Part shown: positions 16,416 through 27,306 of the stretch, piece by piece
How positions within the stretch are numbered: position 1 is the first letter of the stretch
Layout of the letters: every line of letters starts with the position of its first letter
The notes under the pieces: model-generated
Database searches by the model: none
Seen by the model: only the letters and a program-made list of their open reading frames with translations
Told to the model about the DNA's origin: nothing
Made by a program: the position numbers and the translations under genes
Assembly: GCF_008364825.1 (NCBI RefSeq)
Contig: NZ_VTTO01000023.1
Span: forward strand, 1-64,000
Source of the DNA: Azospirillum sp. B21
Lineage (GTDB): Bacteria > Pseudomonadota > Alphaproteobacteria > Azospirillales > Azospirillaceae
DNA length: 64,000 bases
Direction: 5' to 3'

Positions 16416-17000
16416 TCAGGCGTCCTGCGATCCCGCTTCACGCAGGCAGTCGGCGCTCTTGGCCTCACGGAGGCAATCAGCGGCCTTCGCCTCGCGGAGG
16501 CAGTCGACAGCTTTCGCTTCGCGCAGGCAGTCGGCGCTCTTGGCCTCACGGAGGCAATCAGCGCTCTTGGCCTCGCGGAGGCAATCAGCGGCCTTCGCCT
16601 CACGGAGGCAGTCCGCCGCCTTGGCTTCGCGCAGGCAATCCGCGGTGGCGAACAGGTTGGCGCTGTCGGCGCGGGCGGCGGCCATGCGGTCGGCGGGGAC
16701 GGCGACGCCGTTGTGGTGGAGGTACTCGCCATACACCGCCTCGCAGAAGCGGAAGTAGGCGCGGGTGTCGGCGACGATGAACTCGTGCCACAGATCGTCG
16801 CAAGCGGCGGACTGCGGAACGATGTCGCGGTCCGGATGCTCGGCGCAGGCCAGCAGGAAGGCCTTCAACTGGTGCAGCGCGATCTCGGACGTGGCGCGGG
16901 TCATGCCCGCGGCGACCGCCCGGTCGACCACATAGCCGAAGTCGAAACCGGCGATGATGTTCCGGGCACGCGTGATGTCGGTCGTGGTGGCGCCGCGCAT
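16416..17000 (-). CDS. Glycine-rich-domain-like protein with cysteine nonapeptide repeats
   Basis: A 194-residue protein in two parts. Residues 1-115 resemble the GRDP-like family (PF07173): LWHEFIVADTRAYFRFCEAVYGEYLHHNG matches the conserved LWH-FI--T--Y--FC---G-YLHH pattern of that family. The last 75 residues are eight tandem nonapeptides of the type ADCLREAKA or ADCLREAKS, each with one cysteine and conserved Leu-Arg-Glu. The start at 17000 has a perfect GGAGGATTCC site; a frame reaching 17123 does not. It lies 171 bases downstream of a hybrid histidine kinase on the same strand and could be in its operon. Function is unknown to me; the repeats could hold metal, form disulfides or act as a helical rod. 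Confidence 0.75.
   Translation of the reverse strand: MRGATTTDITRARNIIAGFDFGYVVDRAVAAGMTRATSEIALHQLKAFLLACAEHPDRDIVPQSAACDDLWHEFIVADTRAYFRFCEAVYGEYLHHNGVAVPADRMAAARADSANLFATADCLREAKAADCLREAKAADCLREAKSADCLREAKSADCLREAKAVDCLREAKAADCLREAKSADCLREAGSQDA
16430..16645 (-). repeat. Coding tandem repeat, 8 x 27 bp
   Basis: Eight 27-base units encode the cysteine nonapeptides of the gene above. A stretch of about 41 bases beginning near 16442 recurs exactly 81 bases (three units) later near 16523, so the array grew in part by a recent three-unit duplication. Synonymous variation is otherwise small. Confidence 0.9.
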
Positions 17001-17171
17001 GGAATCCTCCGAGTTTGCTTGTTTCCAGCCCGTGAAACGGGTTGCAGGACTGGTTCCGGGCATGGCGTTAATGTTGTGCCACAGCACAGCCGGATATGTG
17101 AGTTTATTTTTGGTCCTAAGCATCCGGCGCCCGGCCGATGACTTCTGCCGACCAGGGGATCGACGAGGGTC

Positions 17172-19160
17172 TTATGCGGGGCGGGAGGTATCGGCGGCGA
17201 CGGACAGGGCCGGCCGCGAGGCGGTCATCGCCTCCACCAGCGTCGACAGGCGGTCGGGCATGATCGGCTTGGCGGCCACGATCACGCCCATCTCCGCCGC
17301 CCGGCTGGTCACCGCCCCGTCGAGCCGGCCGGAGATCAGCACCGCCGGAATGCGCAGGCCCAGCCGCGTCCATACCTCGGCGATGAAATCCAGGCCGTTC
17401 TCGGTGGCGGACAGGTGATAGTCGGCGATCACCGCGTCGGGCCGGACGGTTCCGTCCTCCACCGCCCGCAGTCCCTGCGAGACGGTGGAGGCGCCGACGA
17501 CGCGATGTCCGGCACTGGTCAGGAACATGGTGATGGCGGACAGCACGAAGCTGTCGTCGTCGATCACCAGGATCGCGATCTCCCCGTCCTTGGGGGCGTC
17601 CGCCAGCGTCGCCATCGGTGCCGCAGGGGTAGGGGCAGGGGCGGGTGGAGCGGCGGAGGCGGCCGGCCGGACCACCGGAACAGTGGCTCCAGGCTCCACC
17701 GCGGCGGTTTCCACCGCAACGTTCTCCACCGCGGCGGTCTCCACCGGGGCCAGCGGAATGGTGACGGAGAAGACCGATCCCTTGCCCAGCGTCGAGCGCA
17801 CCTTCACCGGGTGGTCCAGCACCGTCGCCAGCCTCTTGACGATCGACAGCCCCAATCCGATGCCGTTGTCGCGGTTGCGCTCCGGGTTGCCGATCTGGTG
17901 GAACTCCTCGAAGATGGCGTCCAGCCGGTCTTCGGGGATGCCGATGCCGGTGTCCCGCACCTCGACGATCAGGGTGCCGCCGGACTCCAGGCAGGCGACC
18001 TGAACCTGCCCGCTGGCCGTGTAGCGGATCGCGTTGTCGATCAGATTGCCCAGCAGGCGTTGCAGCAGAATGCGGTCGGTCACCACCGGCGCGCGGTGTT
18101 GCGGCACGGCGAAGGCCAGCCCCTTGTTGCGCGCGACCGGGCCGTATTGCGAGTCCAGCGCGTCGAACAGGTCGGCGACCTCGTGCACGGCCTTGTTCGC
18201 CGTGACGCCGCCGGCGTCCAGCCGCGACACCTCCAGCAGCTCGTCCAGCAGCTGCTTCAGGGTCATGACGACCTGTTCGATCTTGCGCGCCGATTCCGCC
18301 ACCTTCGGGGTGGGGGCGGTGGCGCGCAGCATCGCGGTCAGCATCAGCAGCGATTGGGCCGGCTGGCGCAGGTCGTGGCTGGCGGCGGCCATGAACTTGG
18401 CCTTCGACGCCACCGCCTGCTCGGCCCGTTCCTTGGCGACGCGCAGGTCGATGGCGTTCTGCCGGAAGGTGGCGAGCGCCTTGGCCATGCGGCCGATCTC
18501 GTCGTCGCGGTGGCGCACCGGCACGTCCACCGACACGTCGCCCGCCGCCAGATCGGCCATGGCGCGGGTCATGCCGGCGATGGGCAGGGTCATGCCGCGC
18601 GTCGCCCACACCACCCCCAGGACCACCAGCAGGAGGGTGACGGCGCCGGTCCCGCCCAGCACCAGCACATGGTGGCGGATGGCCGCGTCGGTCGGGCCGG
18701 TGTCCAGCCGGACCAGCAGTGTGCCGATGCTGCGGACGGCGCCGGTCCGGTCCAGGTGGGTCAGCGGCACGGTTGCCGCCGTTGCGGCGGCTTCGCTGAG
18801 GATGGTCACGCCCGGCTTGCGGAAGGTGGCGAAGCGTTCGCCATGGGTCCCCAGGATCACCGCCTCGGCGAAGCTGTCGATCGAGCGCAGCGGCATCAGC
18901 GCCGTCACCGCCTCTTCGGGATCGAGGTCCCACAGCGCGTTCGCCACGTCGTCCAGCACGATCCTGGTCGCCATCTCCGCCCGGATGGCCAGTTCGGCCC
19001 GCGTGTTGCGCACGTCGGCCTGGATCAGCACCACCATGGGCACGGCGATCAGCACCGACACCAGCAGCACCGCCGATGCCGTCGTCCGGGCGACCAGGCT
19101 CCGTGAAAAAACCTTGAACAGCATGCCGAAGCCCACGAAAACACGACGACCACGAACCAT
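17172..19160 (-). CDS. Hybrid histidine kinase with C-terminal receiver
   Basis: A 662-residue membrane sensor kinase. A transmembrane segment lies near residues 26-46, followed by a periplasmic sensor of about 115 residues (47-162) and a second segment near 165-187. HAMP follows (about 188-240), then a phosphoacceptor site SHDLRQPAQS with His262, and an ATPase domain with N box GNLIDNAIRY (371-380) and G boxes RDTGIGIPE and GIGLGLSI. After an Ala/Pro-rich linker (about 470-525) a receiver begins at ILVIDDD; its phosphorylated Asp is 580 in ADYHLS. The RQP instead of RTP near His262 places it with a kinase group related to RpfC- and LuxQ-like proteins. The signal is unknown. It is divergent from another hybrid kinase gene. 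Confidence 0.9.
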   Translation of the reverse strand: MVRGRRVFVGFGMLFKVFSRSLVARTTASAVLLVSVLIAVPMVVLIQADVRNTRAELAIRAEMATRIVLDDVANALWDLDPEEAVTALMPLRSIDSFAEAVILGTHGERFATFRKPGVTILSEAAATAATVPLTHLDRTGAVRSIGTLLVRLDTGPTDAAIRHHVLVLGGTGAVTLLLVVLGVVWATRGMTLPIAGMTRAMADLAAGDVSVDVPVRHRDDEIGRMAKALATFRQNAIDLRVAKERAEQAVASKAKFMAAASHDLRQPAQSLLMLTAMLRATAPTPKVAESARKIEQVVMTLKQLLDELLEVSRLDAGGVTANKAVHEVADLFDALDSQYGPVARNKGLAFAVPQHRAPVVTDRILLQRLLGNLIDNAIRYTASGQVQVACLESGGTLIVEVRDTGIGIPEDRLDAIFEEFHQIGNPERNRDNGIGLGLSIVKRLATVLDHPVKVRSTLGKGSVFSVTIPLAPVETAAVENVAVETAAVEPGATVPVVRPAASAAPPAPAPTPAAPMATLADAPKDGEIAILVIDDDSFVLSAITMFLTSAGHRVVGASTVSQGLRAVEDGTVRPDAVIADYHLSATENGLDFIAEVWTRLGLRIPAVLISGRLDGAVTSRAAEMGVIVAAKPIMPDRLSTLVEAMTASRPALSVAADTSRPA

Positions 19161-19399
19161 TCGCGCGGGTCATCCTAACCGAATCGGCAGCCGAACACGA
19201 CAGCCGCGTGGTGCCGGTCCCGCCGCCGGCATTGACAGGTGAGCGGTTCGCCCGCTTTCAGCGGCAGGACTATATAAAAAGCCCATATGACTGTTTCGAA
19301 TCGCTTCTTTTTCTTGTTTGATTGCCTGTGTAAAAGTTCGCTCCGGATTTCGGACTGCGGAATTGGGACGGGATCGGGATTGCCGCTGGGGGGCGGAGC

Positions 19400-22567
<3,168 letters not shown>

Positions 22568-22925
22568 GGGGTGAAATGGCGTGGTCCGACCTTTGCAGAT
22601 GACCGGAGAACTGCCGATTGGCGAATTGTGGATGAAGTCTGCTTCGCGTAAGGAAAGGCAGCAGTACTCGTGACGCAGTTCGGAATATAGATCCATATGC
22701 ACACGGTGGTTCCCGTATCCGCTTCGCTTGCGATTATCTGTGAGCCTTGCAGAGTGAGATTCAGGGATGTGGGATCAGCTATCGCATACCGATGTATGAT
22801 GGCAATGTCCGGAAAAGACTGCTGCCGGCCATCCTGTATTGTTCATACAATGTAAACTAAGTTATTGTAACCCAAGCTAGTCATGGGATATACGCCGAAA
22901 CCCTTACGGTGCTGGGGAAGTGACA
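22568..22925. other. Left flank of the low-GC island
   Basis: The 350 bases after the kinase gene turn A/T-rich within about 40 bases of its stop codon. No gene, integrase remnant or tRNA was found. The inverted repeat ATTGT-TCAT-ACAAT at 22838-22851 lies 75 bases before the first gene of the island and may be an operator or overlap a promoter. Confidence 0.5.
22838..22851. promoter_or_regulatory. Inverted repeat upstream of the ABC-3C operon
   Basis: ATTGT and ACAAT are separated by TCAT. The TACAAT arm also resembles a -10 box. The surrounding 60 bases are the most A/T-rich upstream of the operon, so this is a plausible promoter-operator, without further support. Confidence 0.35.
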
Positions 22926-23168
22926 ATGGACGTTGTAGCCCTTTTGAAGCCTTATCTGTCTGAGATCGTGTCGGGCCTCATCGGCATCCTCGCTGGAGCA
23001 ACCGTCACTTACACTGTTACGAAAAGCAATCGAGCGTCTACCGGGGGGGCCATCGTGGATCTGTCTGGCTCCAGGACTGGGGGAGATATGATCAATGGCG
23101 ATAAGATCGGTGGCGACAAAGTGGGTGGGAACAAGGTCCTCGCCCGAGACATAAATGTCAATCGCTAG
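22926..23168 (+). CDS. Small membrane protein with GDK repeats, first gene of the ABC-3C island
   Basis: An 80-residue protein. Residues 10-35, LSEIVSGLIGILAGATVTYTVT, are a single membrane anchor. After a short linker the C-terminal half has the irregular repeat GGDMINGDKIGGDKVGGNKV, a glycine-aspartate-lysine pattern that recurs at the start of the next protein. I chose ATG 22926, seven bases after GGGGA, over a GTG at 22920. It begins a run of four closely spaced, codirectional genes whose base use differs sharply from both sides. In ABC-3C systems a variable effector accompanies the ATPase; this could be a membrane effector or its anchor. That is inference; no named family is claimed. Confidence 0.65.
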   Translation: MDVVALLKPYLSEIVSGLIGILAGATVTYTVTKSNRASTGGAIVDLSGSRTGGDMINGDKIGGDKVGGNKVLARDINVNR

Positions 23169-23185
23169 GCTCATTTGACGCAGCC

Positions 23186-23842
23186 ATGGCCAACGAACTC
23201 ATTCCGCTCAGCCAAAACGCGAAGCTACCGCTTGGGAGCATACAAGATTATGTAGCGGGTAACAAAATTGAAGGTGATCAGTTCAACGCGACCAACGCTG
23301 TCCAGAATGTCACTGGGGCACAACCGACCGTTAACAATAAGATTGCTAAAGCAGAGATAAACCTGCCGACTAACCTTACCCCGATTCAGCGCCTCCTCCA
23401 GAAGCTGGACAATGAAGTAAAGGAGAACACCCAAATCCAGGGGAAGCTTAGTTGCTTAGAATGTTGGTATGATAATCATTCCGTTGACGGCATTGATGGG
23501 CTTGTGAAAAAGCTGAATCATGCTGGTCGCGAGGCTCAGATAACAAGAGCGCTTAGGTTTAAAGAGTCATTTGTTAAAGTTCTTGATGAATGGTCTTTAT
23601 ATCCTTCTGCGCAACGAATACTAGGGAGGTGCTTGGCCGACGCCGAAGGGGAATATAACGACTACATACACCCCTTAGTAGAAGAATTACCTCTCGAGAC
23701 GATAGACCGACTTGTTACAGAGAGAATTGTAATTCCTATTTCTGATCAATTTGGGGGCGGCGAACTCGACATGGATCGGCGCACGACAACAGGAATGGTA
23801 TATTGGCTCGCTGAACAATGTCATATCAGGTGGCATAAATGA
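23186..23842 (+). CDS. Putative ABC-3C C-terminal-domain (CTD) subunit
   Basis: A 218-residue soluble protein. Residues 18-33 carry the GDK-like pattern VAGNKIEGDQFNATNA shared with the preceding small protein. From about residue 60 there is a compact helical domain (PTNLTPIQRLLQKLDNEVKE, then a Cys-rich LSCLECWYD, and LPLETIDRLVTERIVIPI) ending in MVYWLAEQCHIRWHK. The shape, the place between a membrane gene and the middle component, and the overlap with the next gene (ATGA) fit the CTD-bearing subunit of ABC-three-component systems, which links an effector to the ATPase. No separate catalytic effector domain is fused to it here, which is unusual for this subunit type. The assignment rests on context and general likeness. 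Confidence 0.5.
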   Translation: MANELIPLSQNAKLPLGSIQDYVAGNKIEGDQFNATNAVQNVTGAQPTVNNKIAKAEINLPTNLTPIQRLLQKLDNEVKENTQIQGKLSCLECWYDNHSVDGIDGLVKKLNHAGREAQITRALRFKESFVKVLDEWSLYPSAQRILGRCLADAEGEYNDYIHPLVEELPLETIDRLVTERIVIPISDQFGGGELDMDRRTTTGMVYWLAEQCHIRWHK

Positions 23843-24396
23843 CGCAGATTTCTTATCAACCGGCATACGATGCTTACCATTCGCTTTTTCGCCTTGTGCA
23901 ACTTCTTTATGCATTGGAACACAGGTCTGCTACGCTTCCATTCTCTCGCATTTGTTCGTTCTTTATTGCATTTCCCCACTTTATGACTGAGATTCGGTAT
24001 CCGCGAGAGATTGCGCACTTCAGGAGAAGCTTATCTAAATTGTATCGGAAAGACTCCTACGTCCGTCTGCCAAGTAAAATAGCACTTTTTGAAAATATGC
24101 GTCCATTCCATGATGCTGCAGTGCAGACGCTCGTTGTTCAAGGGTACGTAGAGCGGGAGCAATATATAGTGGGTTATCTGACAAGAACTGCTAAGAAGAT
24201 AGATAATAAACTGCTAGAAATGGTTAGGGAGCGCAACGAGCAAAATGTATTACTATTCGATGCCATGCAGAGGATTTCAGCCTATCCCCTTGATGGCGTA
24301 AATGGAATAAAACACAGAACAGGACTTATGGAGCACAGGTATGACTCTATTCACTCCAACACTTCAGGTGCGTCGTCTCGTAATTCGCTGCCGTAA
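23839..24396 (+). CDS. Putative ABC-3C middle component
   Basis: A 185-residue protein. The opening SYQPAYDAYHSLFRLVQLLYALE and the following RICSFFIAFPHFMTEIRYP have the look of the middle components of ABC-three-component systems (MC5-like), small winged-helix proteins that sit between the CTD subunit and the ATPase. LPSKIALFENMRPFHDAAVQTLVVQGYVEREQYIVGYL fits a winged helix. The start codon overlaps the stop of the preceding gene by four bases, and its end overlaps the ATPase gene by 56 bases, so all are likely translated from one message. Recognition is from memory of the family's pattern and should be tested by profile search. Confidence 0.6.
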   Translation: MTQISYQPAYDAYHSLFRLVQLLYALEHRSATLPFSRICSFFIAFPHFMTEIRYPREIAHFRRSLSKLYRKDSYVRLPSKIALFENMRPFHDAAVQTLVVQGYVEREQYIVGYLTRTAKKIDNKLLEMVRERNEQNVLLFDAMQRISAYPLDGVNGIKHRTGLMEHRYDSIHSNTSGASSRNSLP

Positions 24397-26263
24397 CGTT
24401 TCTGTTTTTGACGAGAATTTCCATTCTGGGGTTAACATTATTCGTGGAGAAAACTCTTCTGGAAAATCAACTCTTTTGAATATTCTTTTCTATGGACTTG
24501 GCGGCTTCACCCCACAGTGGAGCGATGCGGCACTACGTTGCGATGGTGTTTTTGTGGAAGTTTTAATAAATGGCAACGTTGCAACGCTTTTTCGCTCAAT
24601 ACAAAAGGACACGCGCCAGCCAATGGAAATTTATGGTGGAGCTTATGATGAAGCTATTATTAGTCCAGTCTCTCAATGGATAAAATATGGATACCTGCGT
24701 ACAGAGAGCCGAGAAAGTTTTTCGCAGGCTCTATTTAGGCTTTTGGGTATACCGGAAGTTTATAATGAAAATTCTGGTGGACTAACTATGCATCAGCTTT
24801 TAAGAATACTCTATTCTGACCAGCTAAGCCCGATAGAAAGCCTATTCCGCATCGAGCCTTTCGATACAGCTACTATTCGTGAAGCCGTTGGAAGGTTGCT
24901 TTGCGGCGCATTTGATACCGAATTCTATGAAAACCAGATTTATCTTCGGCGGATGCAGAAGGAATATGATGAGGTCTCTGCGGAGTTGCGCAGCCTTTAC
25001 TCGGTGTTAGGTCAAGTCGGTGAGAGTCTCTCACTTCATTCCGTTCGAGAAGAACGGCAAAAGATTATTAACATGATTGGACAAGCACGCTCGGATGTCG
25101 AGCAGGCCAGAAAGGCATCTCTCGTCGAACAAGAAATGCATGCACTCTCGCTTGAGCAGGCTGAGCAGGTTTATGCTGCCTTGGAGAAAGCTCAGGGCAC
25201 TGTATCGAAAGTTCGGGAGGATAAAAATGCCTTGATATTGGAAATAGCTGATTCAGATGCTTTTATCAATCACCAAAAATCAAAACTCAAAAGCCTTCAA
25301 GAAGCTTCTGCTGCAAGTAATGCGTTTGGCACTGTAGAATTTATATCATGCCCAGCTTGTCTGGAACCCATAAAACATCAAGAGCATAGCCACTGCCACC
25401 TTTGCCATCAGCCTTTGAGTGAAAACGCGGGACGAAATCGTTTTATCCATATACTTAATGATGTAACTATTCAGATTAGACAATCCGAAATTCTTCAGCG
25501 CGAGCGCTTTGAAGAGCTGAAGAAAATCGAGGCTTCTGAAACTGTAGCCTTGAACGAGTGGCGTCAGTTGGCAACGGCATACGGTGAAGTGCGCGCTGCG
25601 CCAAGCTCCAAAAGCGATCAACTTATATCGGAAGCAAATCGTAGAATTGGATACCTTCAAGGTCAACTTGAGAACATTGAATCGCGAGAGAAGATTGTTA
25701 AGAAGCTCACTCAAATTTCTGATCGGAAAGAGAAGATTAATGCAAATATTAGTAGGTTGCAAGAGCGCAATTATAACCTCATGCTGGCTCAGGAATCCAG
25801 ATATCAGGAAGCTAAAAACCACATCGCATCGCATATAAAGATTATTCTTAGAAAAGATCTCAGAAGGCAAGATGCATTTGAATATGCTGATGATGTGTGG
25901 TTTGACTTCGGTGGTAATCGCATAACAGTCAATGATCAAGAGTACTTTTCAGCAAGCTCTCGCGTAATATTGAAAAATACATTTTTTGCCGCCTTCCTTC
26001 TCGCTGCCATGGAAGATAAAAAATTCCGGCATCCACGCTTTTTCATCATGGACACTATCGAAGAACATGGAATCGAGCCGGTAAGGAGCCAGAATTTTCA
26101 AAACATTCTGCTCGAGTATTTCGCAGAAACGAAAGTTGACGCGCAAATAATATTCGCGACAGCTAATATTAGTCCTGATGCAGATGACGAAGCCTATACT
26201 GTCGGACGATTCTTCACGCGTGACGAGCCGACATTGCTATTCGAAGGAAGCGCATCTCATTAG
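24341..26263 (+). CDS. Rad50/SMC-like ATPase of a putative ABC-3C system
   Basis: A 640-residue ATPase. Walker A is GENSSGKST (36-44). Two long coiled-coil arms (about 200-330 and 370-500) flank a zinc-hook-like centre with CPAC at 337-340 and CHLC at 352-355. The C-terminal half has an ABC signature region FSASSRVILKNTFFAAFL near 536 and Walker B FFIMDTIEEHG with Asp571 and catalytic Glu574/575. This layout is that of Rad50/SMC proteins and of the ATPase that powers ABC-3C conflict systems. It should dimerise on ATP and sense nucleic-acid or other infection cues, then trigger the partner proteins; the trigger is unknown. It overlaps the middle component by 56 bases. The gene is visibly A/T-rich compared with the rest of the window. 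Confidence 0.8.
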   Translation: MTLFTPTLQVRRLVIRCRNVSVFDENFHSGVNIIRGENSSGKSTLLNILFYGLGGFTPQWSDAALRCDGVFVEVLINGNVATLFRSIQKDTRQPMEIYGGAYDEAIISPVSQWIKYGYLRTESRESFSQALFRLLGIPEVYNENSGGLTMHQLLRILYSDQLSPIESLFRIEPFDTATIREAVGRLLCGAFDTEFYENQIYLRRMQKEYDEVSAELRSLYSVLGQVGESLSLHSVREERQKIINMIGQARSDVEQARKASLVEQEMHALSLEQAEQVYAALEKAQGTVSKVREDKNALILEIADSDAFINHQKSKLKSLQEASAASNAFGTVEFISCPACLEPIKHQEHSHCHLCHQPLSENAGRNRFIHILNDVTIQIRQSEILQRERFEELKKIEASETVALNEWRQLATAYGEVRAAPSSKSDQLISEANRRIGYLQGQLENIESREKIVKKLTQISDRKEKINANISRLQERNYNLMLAQESRYQEAKNHIASHIKIILRKDLRRQDAFEYADDVWFDFGGNRITVNDQEYFSASSRVILKNTFFAAFLLAAMEDKKFRHPRFFIMDTIEEHGIEPVRSQNFQNILLEYFAETKVDAQIIFATANISPDADDEAYTVGRFFTRDEPTLLFEGSASH

Positions 26264-26296
26264 ATGATTTGCTTCTAGCGTATTACAGTTCTAGGC

Positions 26297-26328
26297 AGAC
26301 ATCCGCTTCCGTATTGAAGCGGATGTCT
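26297..26328. terminator. Inverted repeat ending the ABC-3C operon
   Basis: A perfect 13-bp stem AGACATCCGCTTC/GAAGCGGATGTCT with a 6-base loop lies 34 bases after the ATPase stop codon. The downstream run is only moderately T-rich (CTACATT), so it may be a terminator or an mRNA-end hairpin. Confidence 0.55.
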
Positions 26329-26431
26329 CTACATTCGGCTACGCTCAGGAATTTTCACAAAACTCCCCCAACGCCGGACCAAATTCCTATACCCTCTCCG
26401 CCCAGGTCCAACCCCTTCGCGGAGCCCCACC

Positions 26432-27127
26432 ATGCCCCTCGATAGCCGTACCTTCCAGAACGACCGTTTCCCCGCCTGGGCCGAAGAACCGCCGGTGCCG
26501 TCCGAAGGCTCGCTGGTCCCCGGTTCGCAGTTCCATGACGAGCAGTGGATCATGGCCGCCGGCATGCTGGCGCGCGGCAACAGCTTCCTTCAGGTCTCCC
26601 GCGCCATGGGGTGCAGCCGCACCACGCTCTGGCGGGCCTATTACGGCTCCAAGGATTTCCGTCACAGGGTGTGGTGGGAGCGGCAGGCGCTGAACCGCGA
26701 GGCCGAGCTGCGCCTGTCCTCGCTGCGCATCCTGGTGGCCGAGCAGATCGAGCGGCTGGTCACCTCCGGCGATGGCACCACCGTCCGCTGGATGGCCGAA
26801 CGGCTCGGCCTGTTCGACGGCCTCGACCGTCCGGCCTCCAGGCGGCAAGCCGCCGACCAGGACTCGCCGCCGGCACCCCGGCCGGCCCCCAGACCGGAGG
26901 ATCCGCCCGCCGTCACAATCCCCGAACTGGACGACGACATCCCCGGCGAACTGCGCGAGCGGATGGCGCCCGATCCCGCCATGGTCGCCGCCATCCTGGC
27001 CCGTCCGGAGGGCGAGGGTCCGAAGGGCGTCTTCCCCTGGACCCTCAACGAGTACGAGCATTTCCCCAACCTCAACCCCGGCCCGGTCAGCCGCCGCGCC
27101 GCCGGCCCCTTCTCCCATCCGCGCTGA
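26432..27127 (+). CDS. Hypothetical HTH protein
   Basis: A 231-residue protein of unknown function. Residues 35-80 read as a homeodomain-like helix-turn-helix: DEQWIMAAGMLARGNSFLQVSRAMGCSRTTLWRAYYGSKDF, with two lead helices and a recognition helix, as in small terminase subunits and transposon or phage regulators. A second helical stretch follows (LNREAELRLSSLRILVAEQIERLV). The C-terminal 100 residues are proline-rich and probably disordered. The gene has the normal high GC of the host, in contrast with the A/T-rich genes just before it, so it lies outside the island. Its ATG is preceded by CGGAG. No named family can be given. Confidence 0.6.
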   Translation: MPLDSRTFQNDRFPAWAEEPPVPSEGSLVPGSQFHDEQWIMAAGMLARGNSFLQVSRAMGCSRTTLWRAYYGSKDFRHRVWWERQALNREAELRLSSLRILVAEQIERLVTSGDGTTVRWMAERLGLFDGLDRPASRRQAADQDSPPAPRPAPRPEDPPAVTIPELDDDIPGELRERMAPDPAMVAAILARPEGEGPKGVFPWTLNEYEHFPNLNPGPVSRRAAGPFSHPR

Positions 27128-27306
27128 CGGCTCCGCCGGCCGATGCAACATCCGCCGAATCCTGTTCCACGCCGTTCCACCCCCCTGATGAGTCCGCCGA
27201 TAAGCCCACCGTGACCGGCCCCGCCGGACTGTCCGACCGGGATGCTTGATCGCGCCGCCGATCTGTCCGACCCTGCGTGTCCGTTCGAACACCCGAGGAT
27301 CACGCG

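Noticed and set aside
16430..16645. Possible CRISPR array (regular repeats near 27 bases)
   Set aside because: Repeats are directly adjacent with no unique spacers and keep a reading frame encoding a cysteine nonapeptide; they are part of a gene.
25346..25939. 197-codon open frame on the minus strand inside the low-GC ATPase gene
   Set aside because: A long antisense frame in A/T-rich DNA is less expected, so I looked at it closely, but it has no start signal or domain, and the plus-strand ATPase is complete here.
22568..26410. Attachment-site direct repeats or an integrase at the borders of the island
   Set aside because: I compared the flanks by eye and found only short chance similarities; no integrase or tRNA end is present.
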